64,000 nt of DNA, from the NCBI GenBank assembly GCA_938048455.1, contig CALIUY010000007.1:1-64000 (forward strand), in the 5' to 3' direction. The translations under genes and the position numbers were made by a program. This document shows positions 35,252-43,037 of this stretch, piece after piece; within the stretch, counting starts at the first letter, position 1; each line of letters begins with the position of its first letter. This DNA is from an uncultured Desulfobacterales bacterium (GTDB lineage Bacteria > Desulfobacterota > Desulfobacteria > Desulfobacterales > SpSt-501). The notes under the pieces are model-generated. The model made no database searches. It was not told where the DNA came from and saw nothing but the letters and a program-made list of their open reading frames with translations.

Positions 35252-36454
35252 ATGAAAGAGGCCCCTTCCTGCTCCCGCAGGCAATTCCTCAAGACGACCG
35301 GCGCGGCCGGTCTGGGGTTGCTCGCCGCCTCGGCGCTCCCCCCCGCCCTCCTCGCCCAGGAGACCCCCCGGGTCCCCACCCGCCCCTTCGGCAAAACGGG
35401 GATCGAGGTCGCGATCCTTTCGCTCGGCGGCATGTTCGACATCCCCGGAAACCAGCTCATGCTGCGCCAGGCGGTACGCTGGGGGGTGACCTACTGGGAC
35501 ACGGCCAACTCCTACGAGGGCGGAAACAGCGAGCTGGGGATCGGCAAGTACTTCGAAAAATACCCCGAGGACCGCAAGAAAATCTTTCTGGTCACGAAGT
35601 CCACGGCCTGGACGCTCAAAGGCATGAGCGATCATCTCCACCTCTCGCTCGAGCGCATGAAGACCGACTACATCGATCTCTTCTTCGTCCACGCCGTGCG
35701 CAGCATCGGCAAGATGGACGAGGATGTCCGCCGTTGGGGCGAAAAGGCGAAGGCCGAGGGCAAGATCCGCCTGTTCGGCTTCAGCACCCACAGCAACATG
35801 GAGGAGTGCCTGCTTGCGGCCTCGCGCCTGGGCGGGATCGACGGGATCATGACGACCTACAACTACCGCCTGATGCACACCGACGAGATGCGCCGCGCCG
35901 TCGACGCCTGCGTGAAGGCCGGGATCGGACTGACGGCGATGAAAACCCAGGGCGGAGGCCCGGTCGGAACCTCAACCGAGGCGGAGCTCAAGCTCGCCGG
36001 TCGCTTCGTCAAGGAAGGCTTCACCCCCGGGCAGGCGAAGCTCAAAGCCGTGTGGGAAAACCCCCAGATCGCCAGCATCTGCTCGCAGATGCCGACGATG
36101 GCGCTTCTCGCCGAGAACACGGCCGCCGCGGTGAACCGCACGCGGCTCTCCGCCGCCGGCCACGAGGCGCTCGCCGAGCTCGCGGCGGCCACCGCGGGAG
36201 CCTATTGCGCGGGCTGCACGCGGATCTGCGAGCCGGCCGTCGCCGAGGGGGTCCCGGTCGGGCGGGTCATGCGCTACCTCATGTACGCGCGCGGCTACGA
36301 TCGGGGGGATTTCGCCCGCGCTCGTTACCGGGCGCTTCCGATCCGCGTGCGCGAAGCGCTCGCCGGCGCCGACTACGCGCGGGCCGAGGCCTTGTGCCCG
36401 CAACGGCTGCCGATTGCGCGTCTCATGGCCGAGGCGGCCTACGAGCTCGCCTGA
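35252..36454 (+). CDS. Tat-exported aldo/keto reductase-like protein
   Basis: 400 residues. It starts with a Tat signal (SRRQFLKTTGAAGLGLLAAS) and continues as an aldo/keto reductase barrel: FGKTGIEVAILSLGG, YWDTANSYEGGNSELGIGKY (Asp and Tyr of the tetrad), FLVTKST, YIDLFFVHAV (His). The C-terminal CAGCTRICEPAV resembles the truncated 4Fe-4S region of iron-sulfur aldo/keto reductases. Export of an NADPH enzyme would be odd, so it may use another electron donor, perhaps the adjoining polyferredoxin. 60 bases follow the upstream gene. Confidence 0.88.
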   Translation: MKEAPSCSRRQFLKTTGAAGLGLLAASALPPALLAQETPRVPTRPFGKTGIEVAILSLGGMFDIPGNQLMLRQAVRWGVTYWDTANSYEGGNSELGIGKYFEKYPEDRKKIFLVTKSTAWTLKGMSDHLHLSLERMKTDYIDLFFVHAVRSIGKMDEDVRRWGEKAKAEGKIRLFGFSTHSNMEECLLAASRLGGIDGIMTTYNYRLMHTDEMRRAVDACVKAGIGLTAMKTQGGGPVGTSTEAELKLAGRFVKEGFTPGQAKLKAVWENPQIASICSQMPTMALLAENTAAAVNRTRLSAAGHEALAELAAATAGAYCAGCTRICEPAVAEGVPVGRVMRYLMYARGYDRGDFARARYRALPIRVREALAGADYARAEALCPQRLPIARLMAEAAYELA

Positions 36455-37436
36455 GGGACGGGGCGTAGCGGCGGGCCAGAGCTTCGGCCTCCGAGGCGAC
36501 CGCCCGCCGCAACCCCTCCGGAGCCAGCACCTCGGCCTGGGCACCCCACTTCATCACCCAGCGCTTGATTTCCTCCTCCCCGGCCACGTCCGCCTCGAAG
36601 AGAACGCTTCCGTCCGGCTCGCGCGCGATCCGCTGGCGGGGATGCCAGGTCTTCTCGAGAACGTAGGGGGCGGCTTCGGGCGCAAACCGCACGCGCACGG
36701 TGACCGGCGGGCCGTGAAAGACCCCGAAGTCGGCCTGCAGGACCTCTTCCGGTCGGAGACCCTCCGGGGGCGTGAATTTCTCTTGCGTCACCGCCAGGCG
36801 GCGGATGCGATCCACGGCGAAGACGCGGATGTCCTCTCTCCGGTGGCAATAGGCGAGCAGATAAAAGGAGCCGCCGTGGTAGAGCAGCCGGTAGGGATCG
36901 ACCCGGCGGCGGGTCTGCCGCGCCGCGGAGACCGCGCGGTAGGTGATGTCGATCCGGCGCCCGGCGCTCACCGCGGCCGCGATCTCCTCCAGCACGCCGC
37001 GGTAGGCTTCGTGGCGCTTGGCGGCCGGCGCGGCGACGGCGATCGCCTGCTGTTCGCGGTCGAGGTGCGCGGCCATCTCCGGGGGGAGAAGCAGCCGGAG
37101 CTTCGCCCCCAGGGATTCAAGCGCCTCGTAGAAAACGGTTCCCTCCAGGCCGGCGGCGAGCCTGCGGCCCAGGTAGAGCGCCAGCAGTTCCGGCAGGGTG
37201 AAGGGGACGGGCAGGCTTCTCTTCGCCGGGTCGAGAAGCGACCAGATGCTGCGGCGGCCCTCGCGTGCGTTTGTGACCGGAAACCCCGCGGCCTGCAGCG
37301 CCTCGAGATCGCGGTAGACCGTGCGCACGTGGCAGTCGACGGCGGAGGCGAGCTCGGGGACCCCGCGCCCCGTGCGCGAGGCGATCAACTCCTGCAGGAT
37401 CCGCCATTGCCGCGCCAGCTGGTCTCCGCGTGCCAT
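36423..37436 (-). CDS. WYL-domain transcriptional regulator (YafY type)
   Basis: A 337-residue DNA-binding protein. Residues 1-60 are a winged helix (ILQELIASRTGRGVPELASA, CHVRTVYRDLEALQAAGFPV). The middle is the WYL domain (ITYRAVSAARQTRRRVDPYR, then GGSFYLLAYCHRREDIRVFA), with C-terminal WCX strands. WYL regulators sense nucleic acids or small ligands and often control their neighbours. It converges with and overlaps the aldo/keto reductase gene by 32 bases. The DNA before its start holds palindromes that may be its operators. Confidence 0.9.
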   Translation of the reverse strand: MARGDQLARQWRILQELIASRTGRGVPELASAVDCHVRTVYRDLEALQAAGFPVTNAREGRRSIWSLLDPAKRSLPVPFTLPELLALYLGRRLAAGLEGTVFYEALESLGAKLRLLLPPEMAAHLDREQQAIAVAAPAAKRHEAYRGVLEEIAAAVSAGRRIDITYRAVSAARQTRRRVDPYRLLYHGGSFYLLAYCHRREDIRVFAVDRIRRLAVTQEKFTPPEGLRPEEVLQADFGVFHGPPVTVRVRFAPEAAPYVLEKTWHPRQRIAREPDGSVLFEADVAGEEEIKRWVMKWGAQAEVLAPEGLRRAVASEAEALARRYAPSLRRARRPPRP

Positions 37437-37507
37437 GGACCGCTGCCTCCGTTCGGGGAATCGGGGTTCTTCGTGCCGCCGCGGCGGCGCACCGTTTTTT
37501 ATAGCAC

Positions 37508-37526
37508 GTCAAAAATTTTTTTTGAC
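37508..37526. promoter_or_regulatory. Palindrome in the WYL regulator upstream region
   Basis: GTCAAAAA-TTT-TTTTTGAC, an 8-bp perfect inverted repeat in an AT-rich spot of a GC-rich gene gap. A second imperfect one, GTGAC-N7-GTCAC, follows at 37529-37545. On the minus strand TATAAA (37503-37498) lies just after the first repeat. Likely operator of the divergent regulator. Confidence 0.45.
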
Positions 37527-37616
37527 CTGTGACCGGATCCGTCACGAAGCCCTGCCAACGTGGGGGCCGTCGGGGGGACTCCTCCCGCAAACCCGAAAAC
37601 GGCAAGGAGGCCGGTC

Positions 37617-37784
37617 ATGAGGCGCGAAATCGAAAACGAATTCTACGAGGACCGCTTCGAGTATCAGGGAGGAACGCTGATCGAGCACCTGCGCACCCGC
37701 GCGGGAAAAATCCTGTGGCGGGAGTGGCTCGAGTTCGAGACGGTCGAGGAGGCCGAAGAGGCCTTCCACCTCGAGCTTCTCTGA
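37617..37784 (+). CDS. Small acidic hypothetical protein, 55 residues
   Basis: MRREIENEFYEDRFEYQGGT, then LIEHLRTRAGKILWREWLEF and an acidic end (ETVEEAEEAFHLELL). The ATG at 37617 has AAGGAGG seven bases before it. High Glu and Tyr content and no Cys or membrane part. Divergent from the WYL regulator and thus possibly under its control. No family recognised. Confidence 0.6.
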   Translation: MRREIENEFYEDRFEYQGGTLIEHLRTRAGKILWREWLEFETVEEAEEAFHLELL

Positions 37785-37798
37785 CGCCGGAGGCCGCC

Positions 37799-38128
37799 AT
37801 GCGAACCGAAGAAAGAAGACGCACGGGAATCGGCTGTTTCGCCCCGCGGGAGCGGCTGGTCCACCTCCTGCGGCGCATGGCCGCGATCCCCCTTGACGAA
37901 GCGGCAGGCTTGTCCGCCCGGGGCAATCTTGCGGCCGTCGCGGACGGGGCGATCCCCGCCGCGGCGGTCGGCTTTTTCATCGCCCGGACGGCGACGGGTT
38001 GGAGGCTCATGATCTTCGAGCGCCACCATGCGGCCTCTTCCGAAATTTGTCGCCCCGCCGGCGATCTGCTACAGGAAGGGAAAACCCTATCCGGAGCCAT
38101 GCCATGGACATCCGCTGGATCTACATGA
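37799..38128 (+). CDS. Hypothetical protein, 109 residues
   Basis: MRTEERRRTGIGCFAPRERL, then VHLLRRMAAIPLDEAAGLSA. A hydrophobic stretch (IPAAAVGFFIARTATGWRLM) is followed by a Ser/Thr-rich end. GGAGG stands six bases before the ATG. It begins 14 bases after the preceding small gene and its 3' end overlaps cutA by 25 bases. The last 30 residues look less protein-like. It might be a true small gene or a leader for cutA. Confidence 0.45.
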   Translation: MRTEERRRTGIGCFAPRERLVHLLRRMAAIPLDEAAGLSARGNLAAVADGAIPAAAVGFFIARTATGWRLMIFERHHAASSEICRPAGDLLQEGKTLSGAMPWTSAGST

Positions 38129-38427
38129 CGGCACCGAGCCTGGAGGAGGCGCAACGAATCGGCCGCGCGCTCGTTGAAGCGGGGCTGGCAGCCTGCGTGA
38201 ACGCCCTGCCCGGAATGCGCTCGATCTATGTCTGGCAGGGCAAGGTGGAGGAAGCCGCCGAGGCGGTGCTCATCGCCAAGACGACCGCGGAGCGGGTGGA
38301 AGAGCTTTTCGCCGCCGCAAAGCGCCTTCACCCCTACGAGTGCCCCTGCCTGTTGAGCTTCACGGTGGAGCAAGGCTTTGCGCCGTTTCTGGACTGGATT
38401 CGGCAATCCGTCCGGAAGCGGGCTTGA
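38104..38427 (+). CDS. cutA: Divalent-cation tolerance protein CutA
   Basis: A 107-residue CutA1 protein that forms a trimer and in E. coli affects copper tolerance. It reads MDIRWIYMTAPSLEEAQRIG, then ALVEAGLAACVNALPGMRSI, VWQGKVEEAAEAVLIAKTTA and LHPYECPCLLSF. All core residues are present. The start ATG at 38104 overlaps the previous frame; its end overlaps the convergent gene by 68 bases. Molecular role remains unclear in the whole family. Confidence 0.93.
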   Translation: MDIRWIYMTAPSLEEAQRIGRALVEAGLAACVNALPGMRSIYVWQGKVEEAAEAVLIAKTTAERVEELFAAAKRLHPYECPCLLSFTVEQGFAPFLDWIRQSVRKRA

Positions 38428-39541
38428 AGAAAAGCCTCAGGAACCGAGGACGATAGAGCTCGGGGCGGCTTGAGAGAAGCTCGGGGTCGATGGCGTTGGC
38501 GACGTAGGTCACCACCAGCTCCTCGGGACCCGAGGAAAGCGCGGGGTGCCCCTTGGCGGCGTAGCAGAAAATGCGCTCATCTGCGCCCGCCTCCGGGCAG
38601 GAGTAGACCGGGACCGCCGGGCTCCACGGCCCCTCGGGCCGCGGGGCCCGGCGCACGAGGATCCGCGGCGAGAGCCCCTCCTCGCTCGAAACGAGCACAT
38701 AGCCGCCTGGCGCCGCAAGCGGCGATACGGAAAACTCGGCGGCGATCCCCGTGAACAACGGCCGTGCCCGCTCGACCGCAGAAGACCAGCCGCCGCCCGT
38801 GTGGAATTCCCAGGAGGAAAAATCCGCGATCCCCGTCCGCGGGGCCCGCGCGAGCAAAAGGTGCCGCAACAGGGATCCGCCCTGCCCCTTCTCCTCGAGC
38901 GTGCCGTAGATGAAGGCGTGCTCCCCCCGGACGAGGACGGCCTGGCCGAAGCGGCGGCGCGGTGTGCCCCAAGGCAGTTCGTGGAGGCGAAGCCGCCAGC
39001 CCTCGGGGGGGTCCGAGGGATTTTCGATCACCGCCAACAGGCTTGCGCCGGGCGAAAAGGCGAAGGCCTCCGGGCCCGCGGCGGGCTGCACGGCGAGAAG
39101 AAAGAGCGAGAGGCCGCCCGCCTCCTTCAGGCCGTGAAAGGGCCAGCGCCAGGACCCGTCTCCGCCCGGGGGGAAAAAGTCGGAGGGCTGCCCTTCGGGG
39201 GTGCGGCCGAAATGAAAGGAGATCGCCTCCGCCGCGGGGGTGCGGCTCCGTTGCAGGGCGATCGCGTTGCGGACGAAGAAGGCGATCTCGCGCCGGCCCT
39301 CCCGCACCTCGCCCACCAGGCTGTCGCCGAAGGTCCAGAGAAGAACGCCGTCTCCGAGCGCCAGAGAATGGGCCCCGTCCCCGCCGACCCAGCCCGAGGA
39401 ACTCGTGAAAGCCTCGTCGTACTCGGGGAGCGGACTGACGACGATGTGCGCCGCCGGCGCGCAGGCGAGGAAGAGCGCGGCGAGGCCCAGGACGATCCGG
39501 CGCCGCGTCTCAGGCCTCTTCGAGGGGGATCTTCCCCGCAT
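38360..39541 (-). CDS. Predicted secreted lipoprotein with beta-propeller-like (DUF4185-type) fold
   Basis: 393 residues with a signal (IVLGLAALFLACAPAAHIVV). The FLAC sequence could be a lipobox, though Phe at -3 is not ideal. The body has repeated strand motifs: ALGDGVLLWTFGDSLVGEV, AFIYGTLEEKGQGG, SPLAAPGGYVLVSSEEG and ELVVTYVANAIDPELL. These look like blades of a DUF4185/DUF5005-type propeller, often glycan-related. Catalytic residues are not clear. Its stop lies 68 bases inside cutA on the other strand and its start overlaps the CoA-transferase gene by 32 bases. Confidence 0.6.
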   Translation of the reverse strand: MRGRSPSKRPETRRRIVLGLAALFLACAPAAHIVVSPLPEYDEAFTSSSGWVGGDGAHSLALGDGVLLWTFGDSLVGEVREGRREIAFFVRNAIALQRSRTPAAEAISFHFGRTPEGQPSDFFPPGGDGSWRWPFHGLKEAGGLSLFLLAVQPAAGPEAFAFSPGASLLAVIENPSDPPEGWRLRLHELPWGTPRRRFGQAVLVRGEHAFIYGTLEEKGQGGSLLRHLLLARAPRTGIADFSSWEFHTGGGWSSAVERARPLFTGIAAEFSVSPLAAPGGYVLVSSEEGLSPRILVRRAPRPEGPWSPAVPVYSCPEAGADERIFCYAAKGHPALSSGPEELVVTYVANAIDPELLSSRPELYRPRFLRLFFKPASGRIAESSPETAQSLAPP

Positions 39542-40928
39542 ACATCTTCACCCCGCGCGGGGTCGCCCCCGGGCGATAGCCGAAGGGCTTGGTGAACATC
39601 GGGTCCTCGAGCACGTAGCGCTGGAGCTCCTCGCGCACGCTCGGGTGCGCGATCGAGGCCAGCGCGAGCGCCTTTCCGCCCACGGTCAGCTCGCGCAGAT
39701 CGGCGATCCCCCACTCGGTCACGACGACCACGCCGTCGTAGGAGCTCGCCGTCAGGCCGATTCCCGGCGGGCTGTGCTTGACGATCTTCGATTGCCCCTT
39801 TTCCGTCACGCTCTTCATGGCGATGATCGGCGTGCCGTAGATGCGGTCGTTCAGCGCGCGCACGAAGTCCGGCTGGCCGCCCACCCCGCTGTAATAGCGA
39901 CGCAACTCGATGAAATCCGCCCAGACGTTGCCGAAAAGATCGACGCCGATCGCCGTGTTGATGGAGACGAAGGGGCTGTTCTTGCGCACGGTCTCGGCCG
40001 AGTTCGTCCAGGCCGAGGGCCGCATCTGCACGCCGGTTCTCATGTGCACGAAGTCGTAGAGCTCGCGCGAGCCCATGATCAGACTCGTCGTGCTGTAGCC
40101 CTGGTTCACCTTCTTTTTGCGGTTGGTGACGATGCCCGCTTTCTGGAGCGTCATCAGCCCGTCGCCGTAGATCTCGGTCTGGATGCCGAGGTCGCGGTAG
40201 GCGGCGCTGCGGATCGAGCCGATGACGGCGTCGGGGATCTTGCCGATCCCCACCTGGATCGTGACCCCGTCGCGGATGAAATGCTCGGCGATCAGCTCGC
40301 CGATCCGGCGCTCGGCGGCGGGCAGGTGATCGAAATCCGGGGCGGGGAGCTCGTGCACCGGTTTGACGCCGTCGCGGATCAGATAGTCGATCGAGGAGGC
40401 GTCGACGACGCTTTGCCCCTCGGTGAAGGGCATGCTCGGGTCGAGCTCGGCGATCACCACCCGAGCGTTGTCGACCGCCGTGTGCAGCGCCTCGACCGAC
40501 AGGCCCATGCTGTACTCGCCGGTGAAGGGGTTTCGGCTCACCTTGAAGAGGACGGCGTCGGGCTCGAAGCGCCGTCCCTGGCCGATCAGGCTGTCCAGGT
40601 TGGCGAGCGTGCAGGGCAGGTAATAGGCGCGGCCCTCGTTCGCCGCGGTCCGCACCTCGCCCGCAGAAAAGATCGAATAGGTCATCACCCGGTCCTGGAG
40701 ACCCGGCTCCACGTAGGGGACCGGCCCCTGGAGCAGCAGGTGCACCATCTTGAGGAAGGGAAGACCGGCCCGTCTTTCCTTCACCGCCGCGGTCAGGGCT
40801 TCGAGCGAGGCCGTCGGCGTGGCCGCATTCGAGCCGACGTAAACCGTGATCTCCTGCTTTTGCCGAAAACGGGCGATCAGCACATCGGCGATCTCCTCCA
40901 GCCGGATGATCTTCGGCTCCCCCCCCAT
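39510..40928 (-). CDS. Acetyl-CoA hydrolase/CoA-transferase family protein
   Basis: 472 residues of the Cat1/4-hydroxybutyrate CoA-transferase class. It has EITVYVGSNAATPTASLEAL, VFHM-like KMVHLLLQGP, VGIGKIPDAVIGSI, the catalytic Glu in TEIYGDGLMTLQKAG, and VVTEWGIADLRELTVGGKAL. It moves CoA between acids, for instance acetate and a C4 acid, or hydrolyses acetyl-CoA. It precedes and overlaps the secreted protein gene by 32 bases, but no shared function is evident. Confidence 0.9.
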   Translation of the reverse strand: MGGEPKIIRLEEIADVLIARFRQKQEITVYVGSNAATPTASLEALTAAVKERRAGLPFLKMVHLLLQGPVPYVEPGLQDRVMTYSIFSAGEVRTAANEGRAYYLPCTLANLDSLIGQGRRFEPDAVLFKVSRNPFTGEYSMGLSVEALHTAVDNARVVIAELDPSMPFTEGQSVVDASSIDYLIRDGVKPVHELPAPDFDHLPAAERRIGELIAEHFIRDGVTIQVGIGKIPDAVIGSIRSAAYRDLGIQTEIYGDGLMTLQKAGIVTNRKKKVNQGYSTTSLIMGSRELYDFVHMRTGVQMRPSAWTNSAETVRKNSPFVSINTAIGVDLFGNVWADFIELRRYYSGVGGQPDFVRALNDRIYGTPIIAMKSVTEKGQSKIVKHSPPGIGLTASSYDGVVVVTEWGIADLRELTVGGKALALASIAHPSVREELQRYVLEDPMFTKPFGYRPGATPRGVKMYAGKIPLEEA

Positions 40929-40986
40929 GGAAAAAACCTCCCTCTTGCCTTACCGTGTTCGTGAGGCCCCGTTCGGGATGAGGATC

Positions 40987-41015
40987 GATCTACCCGGAAT
41001 CGGGGTGAAACTCAA
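40987..41015 (-). promoter_or_regulatory. Candidate promoter of the CoA-transferase gene
   Basis: Minus strand TTGAGT (41015-41010), 17 bases, TAGATC (40992-40987), about 60 bases before the ATG. The gap is shared with the divergent DUF2845 gene. Weak -10. Confidence 0.4.
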
Positions 41016-41039
41016 CCCACGCCTCTTCGGAGCGAACCG

Positions 41040-41417
41040 ATGCACACCGCCCGCACGGCCCTGTTTCTGCTCTCGGCCCTGCTTCTTTTTTTCGCCGCCG
41101 AGGCCGCGGCCGCAGCGCTTCGCTGCGGAGCAAGGCTCATCACCGAGGGCGACCCGCGCGAAAAGCTCCTCCAGGAGTGCGGCCCGCCCACGGAGACCGC
41201 TTCCTGGCAAGAAGAGCGCTGGGAGGAATTCGACCACCCGCCCTCGCCCCGCCTCTACCGCGAGTTCGAGCGCCGTCGCGGGGGCGGCTACGGGGTGCGA
41301 CGCCTCGTCCAGGTGGAGCAGTGGATTTACAACCACGGCCCGAGCCGTTTCATCGACATCGTGCGGATCGAAAACGGCTTCGTCCGCCGCATCGAAAGCG
41401 GCGGCTACGGCTATTGA
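41040..41417 (+). CDS. DUF2845 exported protein
   Basis: 125 residues. A signal peptide (ALFLLSALLLFFAAEAAAAA) is followed by the family motif LRCGARLITEGDPREKLLQE and CGPPTETASW, with two conserved Cys that could form a disulfide in the periplasm. The C-terminal half (RLVQVEQWIYNHGPSRFIDI and VRIENGFVRRIESGG) is the typical DUF2845 strand pattern. Function unknown. It stands alone upstream of the pseudopilin promoter. Confidence 0.85.
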   Translation: MHTARTALFLLSALLLFFAAEAAAAALRCGARLITEGDPREKLLQECGPPTETASWQEERWEEFDHPPSPRLYREFERRRGGGYGVRRLVQVEQWIYNHGPSRFIDIVRIENGFVRRIESGGYGY

Positions 41418-41463
41418 AAAGGCAGGCCCCCATCGCCGCAACCCCGGGAAATCCTTGTTCGAA

Positions 41464-41492
41464 TTGACTTGCCGCTAGACCCCGGATATAGT
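41464..41492 (+). promoter_or_regulatory. Sigma-70 promoter of the pseudopilin operon
   Basis: TTGACT, 17 bases, TATAGT. Five of six matches in each box. Transcription should begin near 41499, about 55 bases before the first pseudopilin ATG at 41553. Confidence 0.8.
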
Positions 41493-41552
41493 GAATTCGT
41501 GCATTCGAAGCCCGTTTCGCTTTCCGGCACCTCCCCTTTCCCCCGCGAGGCC

Positions 41553-42065
41553 ATGAGCGTGCGCCGCACGGCCGGCTTCACCATCGTCGAGATGATCGTG
41601 GTGCTGCTGCTCATGACGCTCCTTGCCGCCACCGTGCTCGGCCGCGCGGTGACGACCGCGGAGATCGACCTTTCTTCCGCCGCGGACAAGGTGCGAAACC
41701 AGATCCGCTACGCCCAGGCCATGGCGATGAAGACCGCCCACCCGGGCGCCCCGGTCTGGGGGGTGAAATTCTCAGGCGCCGAGTACTGGGTCTTTCGCGG
41801 CCTCAACCCCGATCTCGCCGCCAACGAGCGCCGCGTGCCCGGCGGGGATTACCCCGCCGCCGGGAACCGGATCCGCGAAGAGGATCTCAAGGCCGAGATC
41901 CTGGAAAACGCGGTCGTCTTCTTCGACCGCATCGGGCGGCCCTACACGGCCTACAGCGATGAGACGACCAACACACCCCTTGCCGCGCAACTGCTGCTCA
42001 CCCTGCGCTCCGGGTCCGAAATCCGGACGGTCAGCATCGAGCCTGAGACGGGGCTCGTGCGCTGA
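41553..42065 (+). CDS. GspH/FimT-like pseudopilin
   Basis: A 170-residue prepilin-like protein. The leader MSVRRTAG ends in Gly, followed by FTIVEMIVVLLLMTLLAATV with Glu at +5, the signature processed by prepilin peptidase. The globular part (KVRNQIRYAQAMAMKTAHPG, then APVWGVKFSGAEYWVFRG) matches GspH/FimT minor pilins. It sits in the inner membrane and can join a pseudopilus tip. The upstream start at 41469 would add 28 unlikely residues. First gene of a four-gene operon. Confidence 0.9.
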   Translation: MSVRRTAGFTIVEMIVVLLLMTLLAATVLGRAVTTAEIDLSSAADKVRNQIRYAQAMAMKTAHPGAPVWGVKFSGAEYWVFRGLNPDLAANERRVPGGDYPAAGNRIREEDLKAEILENAVVFFDRIGRPYTAYSDETTNTPLAAQLLLTLRSGSEIRTVSIEPETGLVR

Positions 42066-42072
42066 GGACGAA

Positions 42073-42519
42073 ATGCGGCTTGCTGCCTCCCGCGCCGGGT
42101 TCACGCTGATCGAGGTGATCGTCACCATCGTCGCCGCGGCGATCGTCGGGGTGATTTTCATCCAGTTCATGGGGACGGCGATGAGCCGAAGCGTCCGGCC
42201 GCTCGAGATCGTCCGCGGCGAGGCGGAGGCCGAGCGCTTGCTCGAGCGGATCACGGCGGACTACGTCTTTGAGGTGAACCGCGACCCGGCGGGGGCTCTG
42301 CTCACGCTCAAGGGCCAGATCGACCCGCCCACGCGCAAATACGGGGAGACGGTCTCCGCGGACTACATCCAGTTCAACGCCGGCGGAAACGAGGTCCCCT
42401 TCGCCGGCCCGGCCGCCGAAGCGCGAACGCTCAAGGTCACGGTGAACGCCGCGGGAAACGATCTCGTCGCCCTCTTCACCCGCAGCCGCACGGCGAACTC
42501 GCCGCCGGTCGCCTTCTGA
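42073..42519 (+). CDS. Pseudopilin / minor pilin (GspI- or PilV-like)
   Basis: 148 residues. MRLAASRAG precedes FTLIEVIVTIVAAAIVGVIF, again with Glu at +5. The head is beta-rich with ERITADYVFEVNRDPAGALL and QIDPPTRKYGETVSADYIQF. It has no more specific match by eye. Seven bases after the previous stop and two before the next ATG, so it is clearly co-transcribed. It probably packs with the other minor pilins. Confidence 0.87.
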   Translation: MRLAASRAGFTLIEVIVTIVAAAIVGVIFIQFMGTAMSRSVRPLEIVRGEAEAERLLERITADYVFEVNRDPAGALLTLKGQIDPPTRKYGETVSADYIQFNAGGNEVPFAGPAAEARTLKVTVNAAGNDLVALFTRSRTANSPPVAF

Positions 42520-42521
42520 CG

Positions 42522-43037
42522 ATGGAACGGAAATCCGGCAAGGGCTTCATTCTGATCGAGCTCGTCACCACCCTGATCCTGATCGGGGTGATCGGCGCTT
42601 TCGCGGGGCTGTTCCTCTACAGCGGGGTGAACGGCTATATCGCCTCGCGGCGCAACTCCGAAGCCGCGCTCAAGGCCCAGATCGCCCTCGACCGCATCAG
42701 CGCCGAGCTGCGCGCGCTCAAGCCGAGCCCCGCCCCCACGTTTGCGCCCCGGCGGATCACCTACCAAAACGATCTCGGCACGGGAAACCGGACGCTCGAG
42801 ATCGAAAACGGCCCCCAGGGTCCCGGAATCTATCTCACCGTCGGGGGAGGGAAATTCCTGTTGCTGGATAACGTCCCGGTCGAGACCGCGCAGATCGCCT
42901 ACACGGCAACCCGCGATCTCGACAACGAAAACAACGACAACGAGGTCGAATCGATCCGCGTCTCCTTCCGCATGGCGGGGCTCGAGAGCCCCTTCGCGGT
43001 GGAGATCTACCCGCGCGCCCTGATCAACGCCCCATGA
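42522..43037 (+). CDS. Pseudopilin / minor pilin (GspJ- or PilW-like)
   Basis: 171 residues. The leader MERKSGKG is followed by FILIELVTTLILIGVIGAFA with Glu at +5. The head has SRRNSEAALKAQIALDRISA and a Asp/Asn-rich loop (RDLDNENNDNEVESIRVSF) that might bind calcium, as in some GspJ/PilW-like tips. The stop overlaps the next ATG (ATGA), which couples it to the large surface protein. Confidence 0.88.
   Translation: MERKSGKGFILIELVTTLILIGVIGAFAGLFLYSGVNGYIASRRNSEAALKAQIALDRISAELRALKPSPAPTFAPRRITYQNDLGTGNRTLEIENGPQGPGIYLTVGGGKFLLLDNVPVETAQIAYTATRDLDNENNDNEVESIRVSFRMAGLESPFAVEIYPRALINAP

Noticed and set aside
33086-35878. 930-codon minus-strand frame opposite the redox cluster
   Set aside because: Antisense to DUF362, polyferredoxin and aldo/keto reductase genes with clear motifs; no recognisable domain.
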